DNA of 64,000 bases from Poa pratensis (lineage: Eukaryota; Streptophyta; Magnoliopsida; Poales; Poaceae): NCBI GenBank assembly GCA_947311845.1, contig CAMZMU010000075.1:18141366-18205365 (forward strand). The letters run 5' to 3'. Each line of letters starts with the position of its first letter. The stretch's first letter is position 1. Positions 22,593-35,109 of the stretch are shown piece after piece. The position numbers were made by a program, and so were the translations under genes. Under the pieces are notes generated by a model. The model had not been told where the DNA came from. It was given only the letters and a program-made list of their open reading frames with translations, and made no database searches.

Positions 22593-23280
22593 AAAAATAT
22601 TTAGCAATCTCTGCTGACAGCACACATACTCTCTTTAACCTCTCCTAAGTCCCAACACATACTTACATACGGGTTTCGTTTCTTTGTGTGACGTCTCTTC
22701 GTTGAATCAGTTCCTGGGAGACGGGTAGCAGGCACTCGGGTCCTGCCTGATGCTCTCAGCTTGTGGTTTCAGGTTCCAAGCCTTGTATCAATGCCACTAA
22801 AGGCTTACACATTTCTCGCTACCCTAGAAGACCCTGGATGGAATAGAACGACGACGTTGCCATTCTGCTGTTCGTTTGCGTCTTCGCAACAGGGTTGATT
22901 TCTTCTACGGGCAGACATCTTGTTATGTCTTATATTGAAGTCACCATATCTTGAGGCATGAAAATCGTCGCGAGGCATAATGTGCAAGCCAACTAAATTA
23001 TGCGCATCGCAAGTGCAAATTTCTTTCCTGTTGCCTTCCATTCCTATTCCATTTCAAGCTGGCTATATTGACCTCTCGTGCCAAGGAAGAATGAGATGTG
23101 ATGGTTTATATTGAGCTAGTGGTACAACTGAGAGTCCTAATTAATGACTACCAAGAAGTTTTGGTGGATTTATTTAAGTATCTACTAGTATATCCCTTGT
23201 GCTAGCTTGGCAAAAATATAAACACATACAAAAGCATACCTTAGCTATACTGAAACGACAGACCTGGGATGTGCCGGCCC
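22593..23280. repeat. Segmental duplication block Y, copy B
   Basis: This block matches 55487-56175 closely and is missing from copy A. A 78-codon minus-strand frame (23041-22805) is open in both copies. The six amino acid differences between them arise from changes that are nearly all non-synonymous, so coding constraint is not supported and I leave it unannotated. Confidence 0.88.
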
Positions 23281-23993
23281 TGCATATTGCTTTCTTCATT
23301 TGAGACAAAGGTTTATGAAAGTATTAAGCTAAGCTACGAGTTCGTCACTTGATGAGGATATAGTGAAATATTGGCACATGAATATAGATACGCTTAAAGC
23401 ATCTCAATATCTACTTGTATGTCCTGCCCCTTAGCCTAGCTTGATAAAAAATACAAACACATACTTATTTGCACGTCCAACTAGTCTTTCAAGCCTTTGA
23501 AAACGGGCATCTAATGACAAAAAGCAGATACTATCAAATATGTTTGAATCTTATTACAGCTAGTGAACTCCAAGCTCATCAATCTTTACTAGAGAATAGA
23601 TACACACTTAATCTTGCTGCATGGTCAAACATTAACAAACACGTGGCAGTCGTCTTCCTCTCCGGCGGCTGAATGGCGGCAGCTGAACCTTGCGAGCGAT
23701 CCTTATCGCTCACGCGTGCAAAAAGTAGTATCGCCCTCGTGGGCCGTGGTTGAGGGTTTCTGTGAATTCCAGTAATGGGGGCCACCAGTGGCCGGAACCA
23801 GGTGTATAATCTAGGTTGGGGTGGATTTTTCGGACGTATCTTCCGAACTTTCCCCTGAGGCCCATATACCGCTCTATTCGCATACTATTAACTAGAATCA
23901 GGAGTGTAGATTACTATTAACTATAATCCGGACGTATCCACCCTTAGCTCTAGAGAAACATGAAAAGTTGATGGTCTCGTAAAGGAGGCCATG

Positions 23994-24210
23994 TGTGAGA
24001 TCTTGGCTCAGGGCTTAATAGGATTGATATAATACTCATGTCAACAAGTTGCAATTTCTTTTTCAGAAACTCGCGTCTAAAGAGAGCTTTGAGGTTAAGC
24101 GTGCTTGGCCCAGAGTGATTTGACGATGGGTGACCGACCGGGAAGTGATTCCCAGGTACGCATTCTTAAGTCTAAACATTAGGTGGACTAGGGACTTGTG
24201 AGGCCGGCAT
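23994..24210 (+). mobile_element. Cassandra-type LTR fragment with 5S rRNA-like sequence, copy B
   Basis: This is the paralogue of 1989-2205. It retains GAGGTTAAGCGTGCTTGG, closer to true 5S rRNA than copy A, which has GAGATTAAGTGTGCTTGG. Confidence 0.8.
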
Positions 24211-24719
24211 ATATGGAAGAAAAGAAGAATCTATTTTAGAACAGTCCCTAGAAACCTTATGGGCTCCTTTGATTTATAGAAATTTCATGGTTTAAGATTC
24301 TCTGCGGACACAGTTGCGAGATGTCACTCCTTGAAGTTGAAGGAGACCCTATAGGCAACCCTAGTTAACCATAACTTGGTTCTTTTAATATAGAACGAGC
24401 CATATGATGTTAGCTCAAGCAGAGAAGGCCATTGTGTCGGCTGGATCAGGAAAAGCAGGTGCAAACAAGCTTCCCGAAGACTCATATTCCTAGTGAACTT
24501 TCAACGCTGTAGAACCAAACGATCTCATCAAGTTTGTCTGTGGCACCATTGTGTCTTGAGATTTGCGTTGCCTTACTCTATAATTATGGCTGTAGTGTTG
24601 TTGGGTAGCTAAGCCACGGTGAACATCTTGAATTATGAGATATATACTTGTTAGGCCTAGTTAGCCAAGACTGTGTTCATGCTGGCCTATGTTTCACAAG
24701 GAGAAAGCAAGTCATCAAC

Positions 24720-24722
24720 TGG
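24720..24722. other. Empty (pre-insertion) site of the copy A CACTA element
   Basis: The sequence GTCATCAACTGGGTGCGGTC is uninterrupted here and has one TGG. In copy A the same flanks enclose the 5153-bp element, with TGG on both sides. Confidence 0.97.
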
Positions 24723-24755
24723 GTGCGGTCACAAGGGCTGGCCGTGTGATATATG

Positions 24756-25013
24756 CTCTCTCCGTTTTTATTTACTTCGCGTTCTAGGTTTAGTCAAATT
24801 CAAATGTTGTCGAGTTTGACCAAGAATCTGGTAAAAAAATATTAACATCCATAATACCAAATGCATATAGTATGAAAATATACTTTATAATGATTCTAAA
24901 ACAATAGATTTTATACTGTAGATGTTAATAGTTTTTTCTAGATATTTGTTCAAACTTGGCAAAGTTTGACTTTGACTAAACCCATAACACAAAGTAAATA
25001 AAAACAGAGGGAG
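24756..25013. mobile_element. Stowaway-like MITE, copy B
   Basis: This is the paralogue of the MITE at 7906-8163, with the same termini CTCTCTCCGTTTTTATTTAC and AACAGAGGGAG. Confidence 0.8.
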
Positions 25014-25900
25014 TATAAGATTAATTTGCCGCCGGGATGACGTTTTGCCTCCAGGGCGCATTCAATTTTCTCCCAAATAAACTGTATAAGAATTAAAAAA
25101 TGTTTTAAAACAGTTTAAAGGAAAACTTAACTTTTTTGGGAGTACGTTTGGTTGTATATTTTATGTGCTTGCTATGTTTAAAACCATGTTTAAAAATGTT
25201 AGTTTTTGATCTACATAAACTAAAAAGCATTTCTATCATCTACCATAGCACAAAAAATTGCTTGATCAATAATAAACATCGAATTAATTTTATAAAGTAA
25301 CACACATCTTGTAAATTGCTTTCGAAAATTCATAGTTGAAAATATGACTGAAGCATTGTCAAAACGGGTGCCTGCTTGGCTCTTCAAGGTAGCCCTCTTG
25401 CCCTAGATTTTGGATAAATTTTTTGTTGACAACCATGTTTTCGAAATCTTGTAAACATCGACAAATAAACCTACATAAGCAAATAATTACGAAATATTAT
25501 CTACTAATCTAACCATCTTGAGATTGGTGGCATTAAAAAGATAATTTAGTTTGTTACCCATAAAAAAAGAATCATGTCATCTGAATTTGTAGATCAAAAG
25601 TTAGATGGCTTTGGAATTACATGTTTCATAGGGTAGCGCCGCGGACGTGTTGCCACGTTGGCAGAGGCATAGCGCCCCAGTTCAGAGCGCTACCATGAGC
25701 AGGATAGCGCCCCCCGGACTGACTTTACCAAGAATGGTTAGATTCGGAATTATTTTTGACATAGATTCATTTTGTGCTGAAGTTTCATCTTAGGTTCAGT
25801 TTTATTGTTTTTCACTCATTTTTTCGACAGTGGCCTACTGGCCTTCCCCTTCCAAGTGATAAACTGTGTACAGGTGATACGCAAGTAAATATTTCTTCAG

Positions 25901-26399
25901 ATCGAAGGAGGAGGCACGGGCTGCAAACTGAAACGTCGGCCTGTTTTACCTGTCTGCAGGAGGAAGATACACTTAGCCATATTCTGGTTGGTTGTGTCTA
26001 TGCGCGACAGGTATGGCTGGGATGCTTTCAGAGACTTGGGCTTGTGATTGGCACACCTCAGGGTCATAACACGCTGCAAGATTGGTGGTTGGAGGCGAGG
26101 AGCAGAGTTCAGCCACGGGACAGAAGGGGTTTCGACACGCTTACTATCCTTGTTTGCTGGAGGCTTTGGAAGCAACGCAATGCTAGGGCTTTTGCCAATG
26201 TGTCCAAGCAATATGATGTTCCAGGTCTCATCGACCAAGTGATTACAGAATGGGACCATTGGCGTGCGGCTGGTTTAGGAGGGAGTAGCACCTTTGCTAG
26301 AGTAGTCCACTAAGTAGCTCGGGTGTTGGTGTGTGTGAGTGACAGACGTTGGTCTTAGCGTACACTGTCATTTTGCGTACTCTCTAAAAAAAAAAAAAA
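25901..26399 (+). mobile_element. 5'-truncated LINE (L1-type) with C-terminal zinc knuckle and poly(A)
   Basis: The 3' end of a LINE open frame (25903-26313) encodes the C-terminal region downstream of reverse transcriptase. It has a zinc-knuckle-like motif, C-x2-C-x9-H-x4-C (CFTCLQEEDTLSHILVGC), and the typical LVCWRLWKQRNARAF block. A short 3' UTR and a run of about 14 A follow. The insertion is flanked by TTCTTCAG (25893-25900 and 26400-26407), and copy A has the single uninterrupted site near 9050. The element is dead on arrival, as is usual for target-primed reverse transcription with early stop. Confidence 0.93.
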
Positions 26400-26599
26400 T
26401 TCTTCAGGTCAGCAGGTGCATACACCTCTCACATGTTCGATGAAACGCTCAACCACAGAGGTTATTTACTCATTCAAAATTGCATAGGATGGCATCAACA
26501 AGACAGGGACAAACCTTTTTCACGTGGCCAGGACAATCTACCTTGCGTTCAGCTAGCTCAATGCAGTTCCGCGTACAATTGGTCCCTGATTGCTTCTTA

Positions 26600-26608
26600 A
26601 CTAGTTAT
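26600..26608. other. Empty site of the two copy A Helitrons
   Basis: The sequence CTTAA-CTAGTTA-TTGTTTTC is continuous here. In copy A the three pieces CTTAA, TTAGTTA and TTGTTTTC are separated by Helitron 1 and Helitron 2. Joining them reproduces this site with a single mismatch (C/T). Confidence 0.85.
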
Positions 26609-28450
26609 TGTTTTCTATTGTGTTACGGCTGCTAGGCAACCCAGGACTGTAAAGGGACAGATTCTAACATTCTGTGTGTGTGTGCAGCTGCCGCTAAACT
26701 GCTAGAAAAATTATTGCTAAGTAATGGACGATGCATTCTATGCTCTCCTTCTCTCTATATCTATCTCAAAGTTCGTTGGCAGAAGGAATCAATACATATT
26801 GATACTAATTAAACTTTACCTTTCAGGTGTTTGATGAAATGTCCAACCACACTGGCAACGATACAACATGGCCTTCATTCTTTTACAAGGCCTTCATTCT
26901 TTTACAAGGCCTTCATTCTTTTACAAGAGATAAATCCAGTTCAAATCATTTAGCTATGCGTAGGACAATTGCCAATCGTCTATTTCACAGTTGTATGGTC
27001 ACATACAAAGATATGTTTCTCCCGTTGCAACACACCTGCACATTTGCTAGTTTATATAATAAACACCGATGTGACAGAACTGAAAGAGAAGAGACCCCTA
27101 TCTTTTGCAACTTCCGTCACTCGCCTCCGGCACCACCGCAGTGGCGACCAAAAAACAAATGGACATATCATCTCTTTACCCGAATTTGACGCAACTCCAT
27201 CGCTGAGATGCAGTTTTTCGTATCTCTATAGTAACTTACCATAGGCAAAGCCATTACCGTGCTAGCTGCTAGGGCCTAGGTGAGCTAAATTCCCATGACA
27301 TTTCTCATATTTATATGTATCTCAGACATATACCATGATGAAATAGGCTTTCGTCCCGCTTTATAAATAAGCCCAACGGCCAAACCGATACAAGGTGATG
27401 AGTTAACCCTCTTACAAAGCAGATCAAGGATAAAGAAAGAAACAAATGAGAACCAAACTTGCCACCGATAACACCGACACGAAACCGAAAGACACCGTAG
27501 CTCCACGACAATGACCCCAAGAAGGTAACGACGCCTCACGTCGCCATTGTCGAGACCGAAGTCCAGGGTTTTCACCCGGAGCCCTGACAAGACTAAGGTA
27601 ACCACAACGACGCCCCCAATAGGATAACGACACCCGCAGGCATCGCCGCCGTCGGTGCCGAAGCACTGGGCTTTCGTCCGGAAAAACCTTCGCCCTGCCC
27701 GGTATAGCAGCCCGCCCACCGTCATCGAGTCAGACTCCCAAAACACGATCTGGGGGCTGATAGAATCGAAACACCGCAAGCACCAGGGTCCCCACCACCC
27801 GCTTTTCGCCATCCACATGGCCCACCGCAAGCACGTTGCTCGCCGTAGAGACACCCGCGTAGTCCACCTTCCGAGGCCGCCGCCTCGGCATCCGGGATCA
27901 CTTGCCCACGGTGGGACCGAACACCGCCACGACCAACCACCGGCACGGACATGAGAAAATGGGGTCAGCAGACCGGCACCTCGGACAGTGAGGTTCAACT
28001 AGCAGGACGCACCCGCCTGTCGAACCCGCAGAGCCCGTACCGGGGCCTCCAGCGGCTACCGGATCTAGATCCAGCGGGTCCGGATCCAACGCCCCAACCA
28101 GACATGGTCAGGGGGTGGGCTCCCACGTCGAGAGCCCTTGAAACCAATCGACCCGTGGGGCCCAGCCAACCCGATCCAGGCCCAAAGGGCCCAGATCTGG
28201 GCCGAGGCCGGGCACACCACCATCGATGGCCAGCTCCGCCGGTAGCCGTCGAAGGTTCCTTGCCTTCACGAGCTTCTCCGTCGCAGGCACCAGAGATGAA
28301 CGCCGCCGCCATGCCAAACCACAGCCGCCGGCCAGATCCGGGCGGCCAAACTCGACAACCACCGCCGCCAAGGGCCGCAGGGGTCCTGAGCCGACCCCCA
28401 TCGCCGCCTCGACATGCACCCTCTCGCCCCTGGTGCAGCTCGCCGGCAAG
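26608..28450. repeat. Segmental duplication block W, copy B, left part
   Basis: This part matches 17823-19681 of copy A, including the GC-rich LINE-like stretch (27325-28445). It differs in small indels and in a local triplication at 26870-26926. It ends with GCAAG (28446-28450), the left target duplication of LTR L1. Confidence 0.92.
26870..26926. repeat. Three tandem copies of a 19-bp unit
   Basis: GGCCTTCATTCTTTTACAA occurs three times in a row. Copy A has it once (about 18125), so the expansion is private to copy B. Confidence 0.93.
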
Positions 28451-28915
28451 TGATACGTCCAAAACATATTTATAATTTTTGATATTCCATGCCTATTATA
28501 TATTGATTACCACATGTTTATCTTACACTTTATATCATTTTTATGCATTTTCTGGGACTAACCTATTAACAAGATGCCACAGTGCTAGTTCCTGTTTTCT
28601 GCTGTCTTTTTGTTTCAGAAAATCTATTCTGGAAATATTCTCGGAATCAGACGCCAATTTAACTGATTTATTTTTGGACCGAGACGGAGCAGCATCCAGG
28701 AGGACCGAGACGGAGCAGCAACCAGGCAGGCCGGTGGGCCCACGGCGCGGCCTAGGGTGGGGCCGCGCACCTAGGCCGCCGCCCCACCTCGGCTGGCCAC
28801 CGACGCCGCCCTTTCGCCCTATAAATTGCATCTAATCGGGAAACCCTAGATACCCGAGCAAAAATCCACGAAAAGTTCCGAGGCCGCTGTCGTCTTCAAC
28901 CCTAGTTCGGGAGGG
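28451..28915 (+). mobile_element. LTR L1, copy B, 5' part only
   Basis: This matches 19682-20154 of copy A from TGATACGTCC onward and stops at GGGAGGG, where a related LTR (L2) begins. The 3' two thirds of L1 are absent from copy B. Confidence 0.88.
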
Positions 28916-30469
28916 TGATACGTCTCAAACGTATCTATAATTTCTGATGTTCCATGTTGATATTATACCTTTTGTTACATGTTTTATATACACTTCATAG
29001 CATTTTTATGCATTTTCTGGGACTAACCTATTAATAAGATGCCACAGTGCCAGTTACTGTTTTCTGCTGTTTTTGTATTCCAGAAAAGCTAGTCTGGAAA
29101 TATTCTCGGAATTGGACGAAACTTGGACATAACCTCCTATTTTTCCAACACGAACACGGAGTCCAGAGGAGAGACGGAGGGGAGCCACGTGGCAGCCACA
29201 CCATGGGGCCGCGCGGGCCCCCCTGCCGCGCCGTGGGGTGGTGTGGGGCCCACGTGGGTCGCCAGCCGCCGCCCTTTCGCCAATTTATTCCTCCCGACGC
29301 GAAAACCCTAAACACCCGAGTCATTATCAACGAAAAGTTCCAGAGACGCCGCCGCCGTCAACCCTAGCTCGGGAGGGTTCAGAAGCTCTTCCTGGCACCC
29401 TGCCGGAGAGGGGAATCATCACCGGAGGGCTCTACATCACCATGCCTGCCTCCGGAGTGATGCGTGAGTAGTTCATCCTTGGACTACGGGTCCATGGCAG
29501 TAGCTAGATGGTTGTCTCTCCACTTTATGCTATCATGTTTAGATCTTGTGAGCTGCCTATCATGATCAAGATCATCTTATTGTAATGCTACATGTTGTGT
29601 TTGCTGGGATCCGATGAATATTGAATACTATGTCAAGTTGATTATCAATCTATCTTATATGTTATTTATGATCTTGCATGCTTTCCGTTACTAGTAGATG
29701 CTTGTAACTCTAAGAGTGAGTATTTATGCTAGATAGTGGGTTCATGCCTCTGGTAATCTGGGAGAGTGACAATAACTTCTAAGATTGTGGATGTGCTGTT
29801 GCCACTAGGGATAAAATAACCGATGCTTAGCTTAAGGGTGCGCCGTTAGGTCTAATGCATTTGTTTACATTACGCACATTACTTAATGCAATTATCCGTT
29901 GCTTGCAACTTAATACCAACGGGGAACTCGGATGGCAACCTGGCGATGGATTATTAGTCATAGACGCTGTTGGATAACGGTCTATGTATTTTGTCGTAAT
30001 GCCCACATGAATATCATAGTAATCATCATGTCATATATATGCATTGTCATGCGCTCAATATTTTGTCAATTGCCCAGCTGTAATTTGTTCACCCAGCATG
30101 TTAGTTATCTTCTATGGAGAGACACCACTAGTGAACTGTGGACCCCGGTCCATTCTTTTACACTGATAATACAACCAACTGCAAACATTGATCCTTTTCA
30201 TTCTCTGCAATTTACTACTGTTTTCCACACCATACGTTTAATCCTTTGTTTTCTGCAAGCCGGTGAGATTGACAACCTCACTGTTTCGTTGGGGCAAAGT
30301 AGTTTGATTGTGTTGTGTGCAGGTTCCACGTCAGCGCGCCACTGACAACCTTCAGAAGTGATTTCTTGCTCCTACTGGTTCGATTAAACCTTGGTTTCAT
30401 ACTGAGGGAAAACTGCTGCTACACTGCATCATACCTTCCTCTTGGGGTCTCCCAACGAACGTGTGATCC
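28916..30469 (+). mobile_element. LTR L2 (gypsy-type), inserted in L1
   Basis: It starts TGATACGTCTCAAACGTATC and is similar along its length to the LTR at 59437. It runs to CCCAACGAACGTGTGATCC, where another LTR (L3) begins. The usual ending ACGTCATCA is not reached, so the last dozen bases may be lost or displaced. Without a right flank I cannot assign a target duplication. Confidence 0.8.
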
Positions 30470-32213
30470 TGATGCATGTAAAATGCATACATGAACTTTA
30501 CATTTTATTACATGTTATTCCATGTTATTTGCATCATATAAGGGTTATATTCATGATTTATATTGAGTTTTGGGGATAATTAACAACTTCCCCATTTTTC
30601 TGGAATTAACCCTGCTGTCAGAAAACCCCTTTTTCTATATTTTGATGTTTCAGGGACCCAAACGACGTCCAAATGACCTGAGATTTTACGGGGATCACTT
30701 TTTTGGAAGGAACGAAACGTAGGCGCAAAGGAATCGAAGAAACGGAGACCAGAAGGCCGAAAGGGGTGGGCCCACGCGGCCAGATTCCCTGACCGCGTGG
30801 GACCCCCATCTGGCCCTCGGGCCTCCGCTGCCGTCGATCTTTCTTCCCGAAGCTTCGTCTTGACCTAAAAACGACTATATATAGACCCCCCAGGGCTTTC
30901 GCGAAAGGGAGCGCCGCCAAAACAGAAACCACGAAACAGAGACCTGGAGCTGAAGATTGGAGGGGGAAAACTCCGGCGGGGCGCTGCCGGTGTGGTCTCC
31001 TTCCCTCCAACAACATCTCCACCGACACCATGATGAAGAGGGAGTAGTCCACCCCTGGACTATGGGTTTGTGGAAGTAACTTATGTATCTCTCCTCTCTA
31101 TGAGCTTCACTAATTAGTACCGTATGAGCTGCTGAACATGATTACGGTCATCTATGTAATTCCTTTGTGGTGGATCTTTATTATGAGTTAATACATGTTT
31201 GAGATTGCAATGGTTTTGTTTCAGTTATGAAAGTAGATGCATATTATGTACCCCGTTCTTATTTACTTGTCATGATCAAGCATGTTTATGAGAGCATGTG
31301 AGGGGGAACGTGTGCATTAGTTGGAGTAACGGGGGTGGCTAGTGCAGTGAACGTGAGAGAAAGTTCTGCGATCCACTTGGGTTTTCTACCTTACTTTGTT
31401 GCCTCACTAGGGATAAACAAAAATACCATGCTACCGGAGAGTGGATGTGACCTTGGCCACTACCTCCATGACTAGATCTAGCATGTTCTTATTTTAACTT
31501 CATGTCATTGAACTTATTGCTATGCTCTGATTTATCTTAATTACTAAGGTGTTATGATTTAGTTCGCATCTTGGTGGAGCATAAGAGAGAGAACAACTTA
31601 TACTTGAGATCTCTATGTTAGGACGTGATGCCCATATTATTAATAACTTGTCAAACCATGTCTTGCCATCTTACATGTTAATTTTAGTGTTCCATTGTCT
31701 ACCACGTTATCAAGAGAGAGTGCATTTGTGAAACCATGAACCCCGGTCCATTTTTAATCATAAGAAACACCTTTCCAACACTTTTATCACCACTTTTGTT
31801 TGCTGCCATTATTAAATCCGAAAATACAAAAACACTTTTACATCTTGCATTCATCATAAAAAACCCAAAAATATCATTTATCATTACTACCATCATCCTT
31901 GCATATTTATTTTACCATCATTGCATATTTACTACTGTTTGCATATTTATTTTATTATCATTCTCACACCTTGTGCTTGACAACCACTTGGTGAGGTTGA
32001 GGGCACAAAACAATTTATTTTGTTGCAGGTTCTCAAGAGAAGGATAAGGAGATAACACCTGAAATACTGGTTCCCCGAGAGTTCGATATTAAACCCTCGA
32101 GTCACCCCTCGTGGGGAAAACTGTCTTCCACTACTACATACACTCTGCACTTGGAGTCTCAACCTAACCCATTTACTTTTCACGCAGGTAACCACACGAA
32201 GGGCAGCAAGACG
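30470..32213 (+). mobile_element. 5' LTR of gypsy-type element L3
   Basis: It begins TGATGCATGTAAAATGCATA and is unlike L1/L2 in sequence. It has a TATA-like CTATATATAGACCCC near 30870 and ends shortly before the tRNA-Asp-type primer site. The exact 3' border is uncertain because the leader unit GTAACCACACGAAGGGCAGC resembles the following leader repeat. Confidence 0.75.
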
Positions 32214-32290
32214 TTTTCTGGCGCCGTTGTGGGGTAACTACGTGAAGGGCCATCAAGACGTTTTCTGGCGCCGTTGCCGGGGAACCATAG
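32213..32290 (+). other. Iterated primer-binding sites of L3
   Basis: TGGCGCCGTTG occurs at 32219 (followed by TGGGG) and at 32266 (followed by CCGGGG), 47 bp apart. Each is preceded by CAAGACGTTTTC. The second matches the 3' end of plant tRNA-Asp better. Confidence 0.85.
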
Positions 32291-32576
32291 CTGAAAGGTT
32301 TATCCAAGGATCACTCACATCAAGTCAACTTCATCACCAACTTGTGTAACAACCTAAGCTTGGGGAGGTTGCACCTACGTGAGCATCATCTTATCCATCT
32401 TTACCTACAATCATTTTATTTTGTTTTGTTCTTGTCTTGCATATCATCTTTATATTTCGGTTTGCATTTTATATTCAGTTTTGCATTTTGTGTTGCATTT
32501 GTTATTTCGAGTTGCATTAGTGTCATTTTACTTTCAGTTTTGCATAAAAAATTAAAAACACATAAAAACTTGTTAA

Positions 32577-33959
32577 ATGGGAGATAGAACTAAATTGTGT
32601 GACTACACAAACACTCCTAATGATCAATTTATTGCTAAGCCTATCACCACACCTGAGATTACTGCTGAGAGCTATGAAGTTAGTCCTAGTTTGTTAAACT
32701 TGATAACTAGGGAACAATTTGGTGGTAGTGCTGTTGAGGATGCCTCTATGCATCTTCATGATTTTATTGAAATCTGTGACATGCAAAAGTTTAAAAATGT
32801 TGAAAGTAATGTCTTAAAACTGAAGTTATTTCCTTTCTCACTTAGAGGAAAAGCTAAAGAGTGGCTACATTCATTACCTACTGGTAGTATTAATTCTTGG
32901 GATGATTTAAAAGAAGCTTTCATTAAGAAATATTATCCCCCTGTTAAAATACTGCAAAATAGAAACAATATCCTCTCTTTTAGGCAAAATGAAAATGAAC
33001 ATGTTGCCATGGCTTGGGATAGGATTAAACTCATGCTTAGAACTTGTCCATCACATGGGGTTAATGAATGGACCATTTTACACTCTTTTTACAATGGTCT
33101 AAATTACATGTCTAGAAATATACTTGATTCAGCTGCTGGAGGTGCTTTCATGGGAAAAACTGTTTTAGAAGCTAAGAACATTTTGGAAAGTATCTTGCAA
33201 AATTATAGTCAATGGCATACTGATAGAGCACCTAGTTCATCTAAGAAAGTGAACTCTATAGAAGAAACAAATGATTTGTCATCTAAAATGGACACCATTC
33301 TTGCTTTTATTAATAAACAAAATTTTGAAAATATGCCTTTGCAAGAACTAGTTGGTAATAATCCTGAAAATGTTGATGTCAACTTCATTAGGAACTATGG
33401 TAATAATGGGTATGGTAACAACAATTATAACTCTTATAATAAACCCCCATATGTTCCTAACAACCGTCCTTTAGTGCCATATCCTAATGCTAATGATAAA
33501 TGGAAGCCTATGTCATCAAGCAATGATAATTTCGAAGCAAATAAAATTCTTATTGAACAAGTTGCTAGTCATAATACCATGATACAAGAGTTGAATAAAT
33601 CTGTTGCTTCTATTAGTTCTGATATTAGAGGTTTACAACTCCAAGCTGCAGGACTAGACAAAGCCTTGTCAAAACTAGCTGATAATCAAGCCACTTTATT
33701 GAGTATGTCTGCAGGGAAACCACAAGCACCACCCACGGTTGGGATGAATTCTATTAATATTGCTGAAAGTGTCCCTTCTACTTTGGAGGGAACTCTTAAT
33801 GAACTGCTTGAATATCCTGAATATTTGTTGCCATTTATGTCTCAACTTGTTGGTTTAAAGGAAGAAGTTAATGAAACTAAATCTCTTATGTTAGTCGAGA
33901 GAAAAAAGTTGAGGAAGTTAAAATGCTTAGTGAAGTTAAGGAACCATTTGTTGATTTAG
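32577..33959 (+). CDS. Gag polyprotein of gypsy-type element L3
   Basis: The frame opens at ATG 32577, about 300 bp after the primer site, and runs 460 codons. A retrotransposon Gag domain lies at about residues 60-210, with the blocks LRGKAKEWLHSLPTG, LKEAFIKKYYPP and VLEAKNILESILQ. An Asn/Tyr-rich linker (about 275-300) and a predicted helical stretch follow. No CCHC knuckle is visible. Gag would form the particle that packages the element RNA in the cytoplasm. The frame ends in a basic segment that looks out of frame with the continuing element sequence, so a frameshift near 33890 is likely. Confidence 0.88.
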   Translation: MGDRTKLCDYTNTPNDQFIAKPITTPEITAESYEVSPSLLNLITREQFGGSAVEDASMHLHDFIEICDMQKFKNVESNVLKLKLFPFSLRGKAKEWLHSLPTGSINSWDDLKEAFIKKYYPPVKILQNRNNILSFRQNENEHVAMAWDRIKLMLRTCPSHGVNEWTILHSFYNGLNYMSRNILDSAAGGAFMGKTVLEAKNILESILQNYSQWHTDRAPSSSKKVNSIEETNDLSSKMDTILAFINKQNFENMPLQELVGNNPENVDVNFIRNYGNNGYGNNNYNSYNKPPYVPNNRPLVPYPNANDKWKPMSSSNDNFEANKILIEQVASHNTMIQELNKSVASISSDIRGLQLQAAGLDKALSKLADNQATLLSMSAGKPQAPPTVGMNSINIAESVPSTLEGTLNELLEYPEYLLPFMSQLVGLKEEVNETKSLMLVERKKLRKLKCLVKLRNHLLI

Positions 33960-34074
33960 AGAAGTGTAGCTTGCATGAATTAATTTCTATCTTACAAAAA
34001 TTTGCAAGTGATCCTTCTGTTAATATTAACCAGCTGGTTTTGGTTCCTATATTGCTAATCATGTCTTAAAAGAA

Positions 34075-34554
34075 AAGATTGCTAGGTACAATCAAGAAGC
34101 TATGATACCACCTAAGCTTGGGGATATCTGGATCCCTAAGGTACTAGTAACCATTGGAAAAGAGACACACCATGCCATTTTAGATCTAGGATCTAGTGTC
34201 TCTATATTATCTAAAGAACTATATGAAGTCCTTGAACTTAAAAATATTGAGAAATGCTCTATTGAACTTGCACTTGCTGATGATTCCATTAGACATGCTC
34301 TAGGAAAAGTAAGTGATGTTATGGTAGAGTTACACATGACTTTTGTGCCTGTTGATTTTCTAATCATGGACATGGGGAATAAAACCTCTAGTCCTATTAT
34401 TTTGGGAAGACCTTTTCTTCGTACTACAGGTGCCATTATTGATTCAAAGGAAGGGAATGTGAAGTTTCAGTTTCCACACAAGAAGAGCATGGAACACTTC
34501 CCAAGAAGAGGGACACACCAAGGTCCAAGCTCCCTCATGAGCTACGTCCCATAG
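34075..34554 (+). pseudogene. Aspartic protease region of L3 pol, truncated
   Basis: The open stretch encodes IPKVLVTIGKETHHAILDLG and SSVSILS, the retropepsin-like active site with DLGSS, and then the flap and C-terminal block IILGRPFLRTTGAIID. This is the usual gypsy protease preceding reverse transcriptase. RT, RNase H and integrase are absent because element sequence stops at about 34553 and the subterminal region of another transposon begins. A short gap with stops separates it from gag. Confidence 0.85.
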
Positions 34555-35109
34555 TTGTAGAGACATTTCACACATTGTCTCTAAAATGTCACTACGGGTA
34601 GTGTCTCTTAGTCTGTTGAGTCATTTTGCCAAATGCCTATATATGACATAAGGTCACTTTGTATAGACAATAGGTTGTGTATCTACAAACATAGAGGCAC
34701 TTTGAAGATACATTTGGAATACGTATGTAAAGGTATAGAGACAATTTTATATGGCAATTTGGTTTGTCTCTAGCATTAGTAGAAGCATTTATTGTGGCAC
34801 TGTGTTCATCTCTAGAAATATAAATGCACAATTAAGTGGGGCGTTTTACTTGGTGTCTACAAATATAAAGGCATTGCATAGAGAAATACATATTATCGCA
34901 TAGATGCACCTTTTCATGACTTTATTCTTATCATGAGACATTTACAATAGTACAGATTCCACAATCGTAGACGGCTGAAACGAGCGAGGTAGGCGATGAG
35001 GTTTCTGATCGCACTGAGCAAAATAACCATGTGTGATTGAAACAAATAATCACACGCTCAAAACAATACTATAATCGTGTGGGAAGTTAGCAAGATTCGC
35101 AGACGCCGA

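Larger units (their letters stand above)
23281..26607. repeat. Segmental duplication block Z, copy B
   Basis: This is the full block Z without the CACTA or Helitron insertions of copy A. It supplies the empty CACTA site (24720-24722) and the empty Helitron sites (26600-26608). It contains a Cassandra fragment (23994-24210), a Stowaway MITE (24756-25013) and its own private LINE insertion (25901-26399). Confidence 0.93.

Noticed and set aside
22805..23041. A 78-codon minus-strand open frame conserved between blocks Y of copies B and C
   Set aside because: All six amino acid differences come from substitutions that are nearly all non-synonymous. No domain or upstream promoter is visible, so the frame is open by chance.
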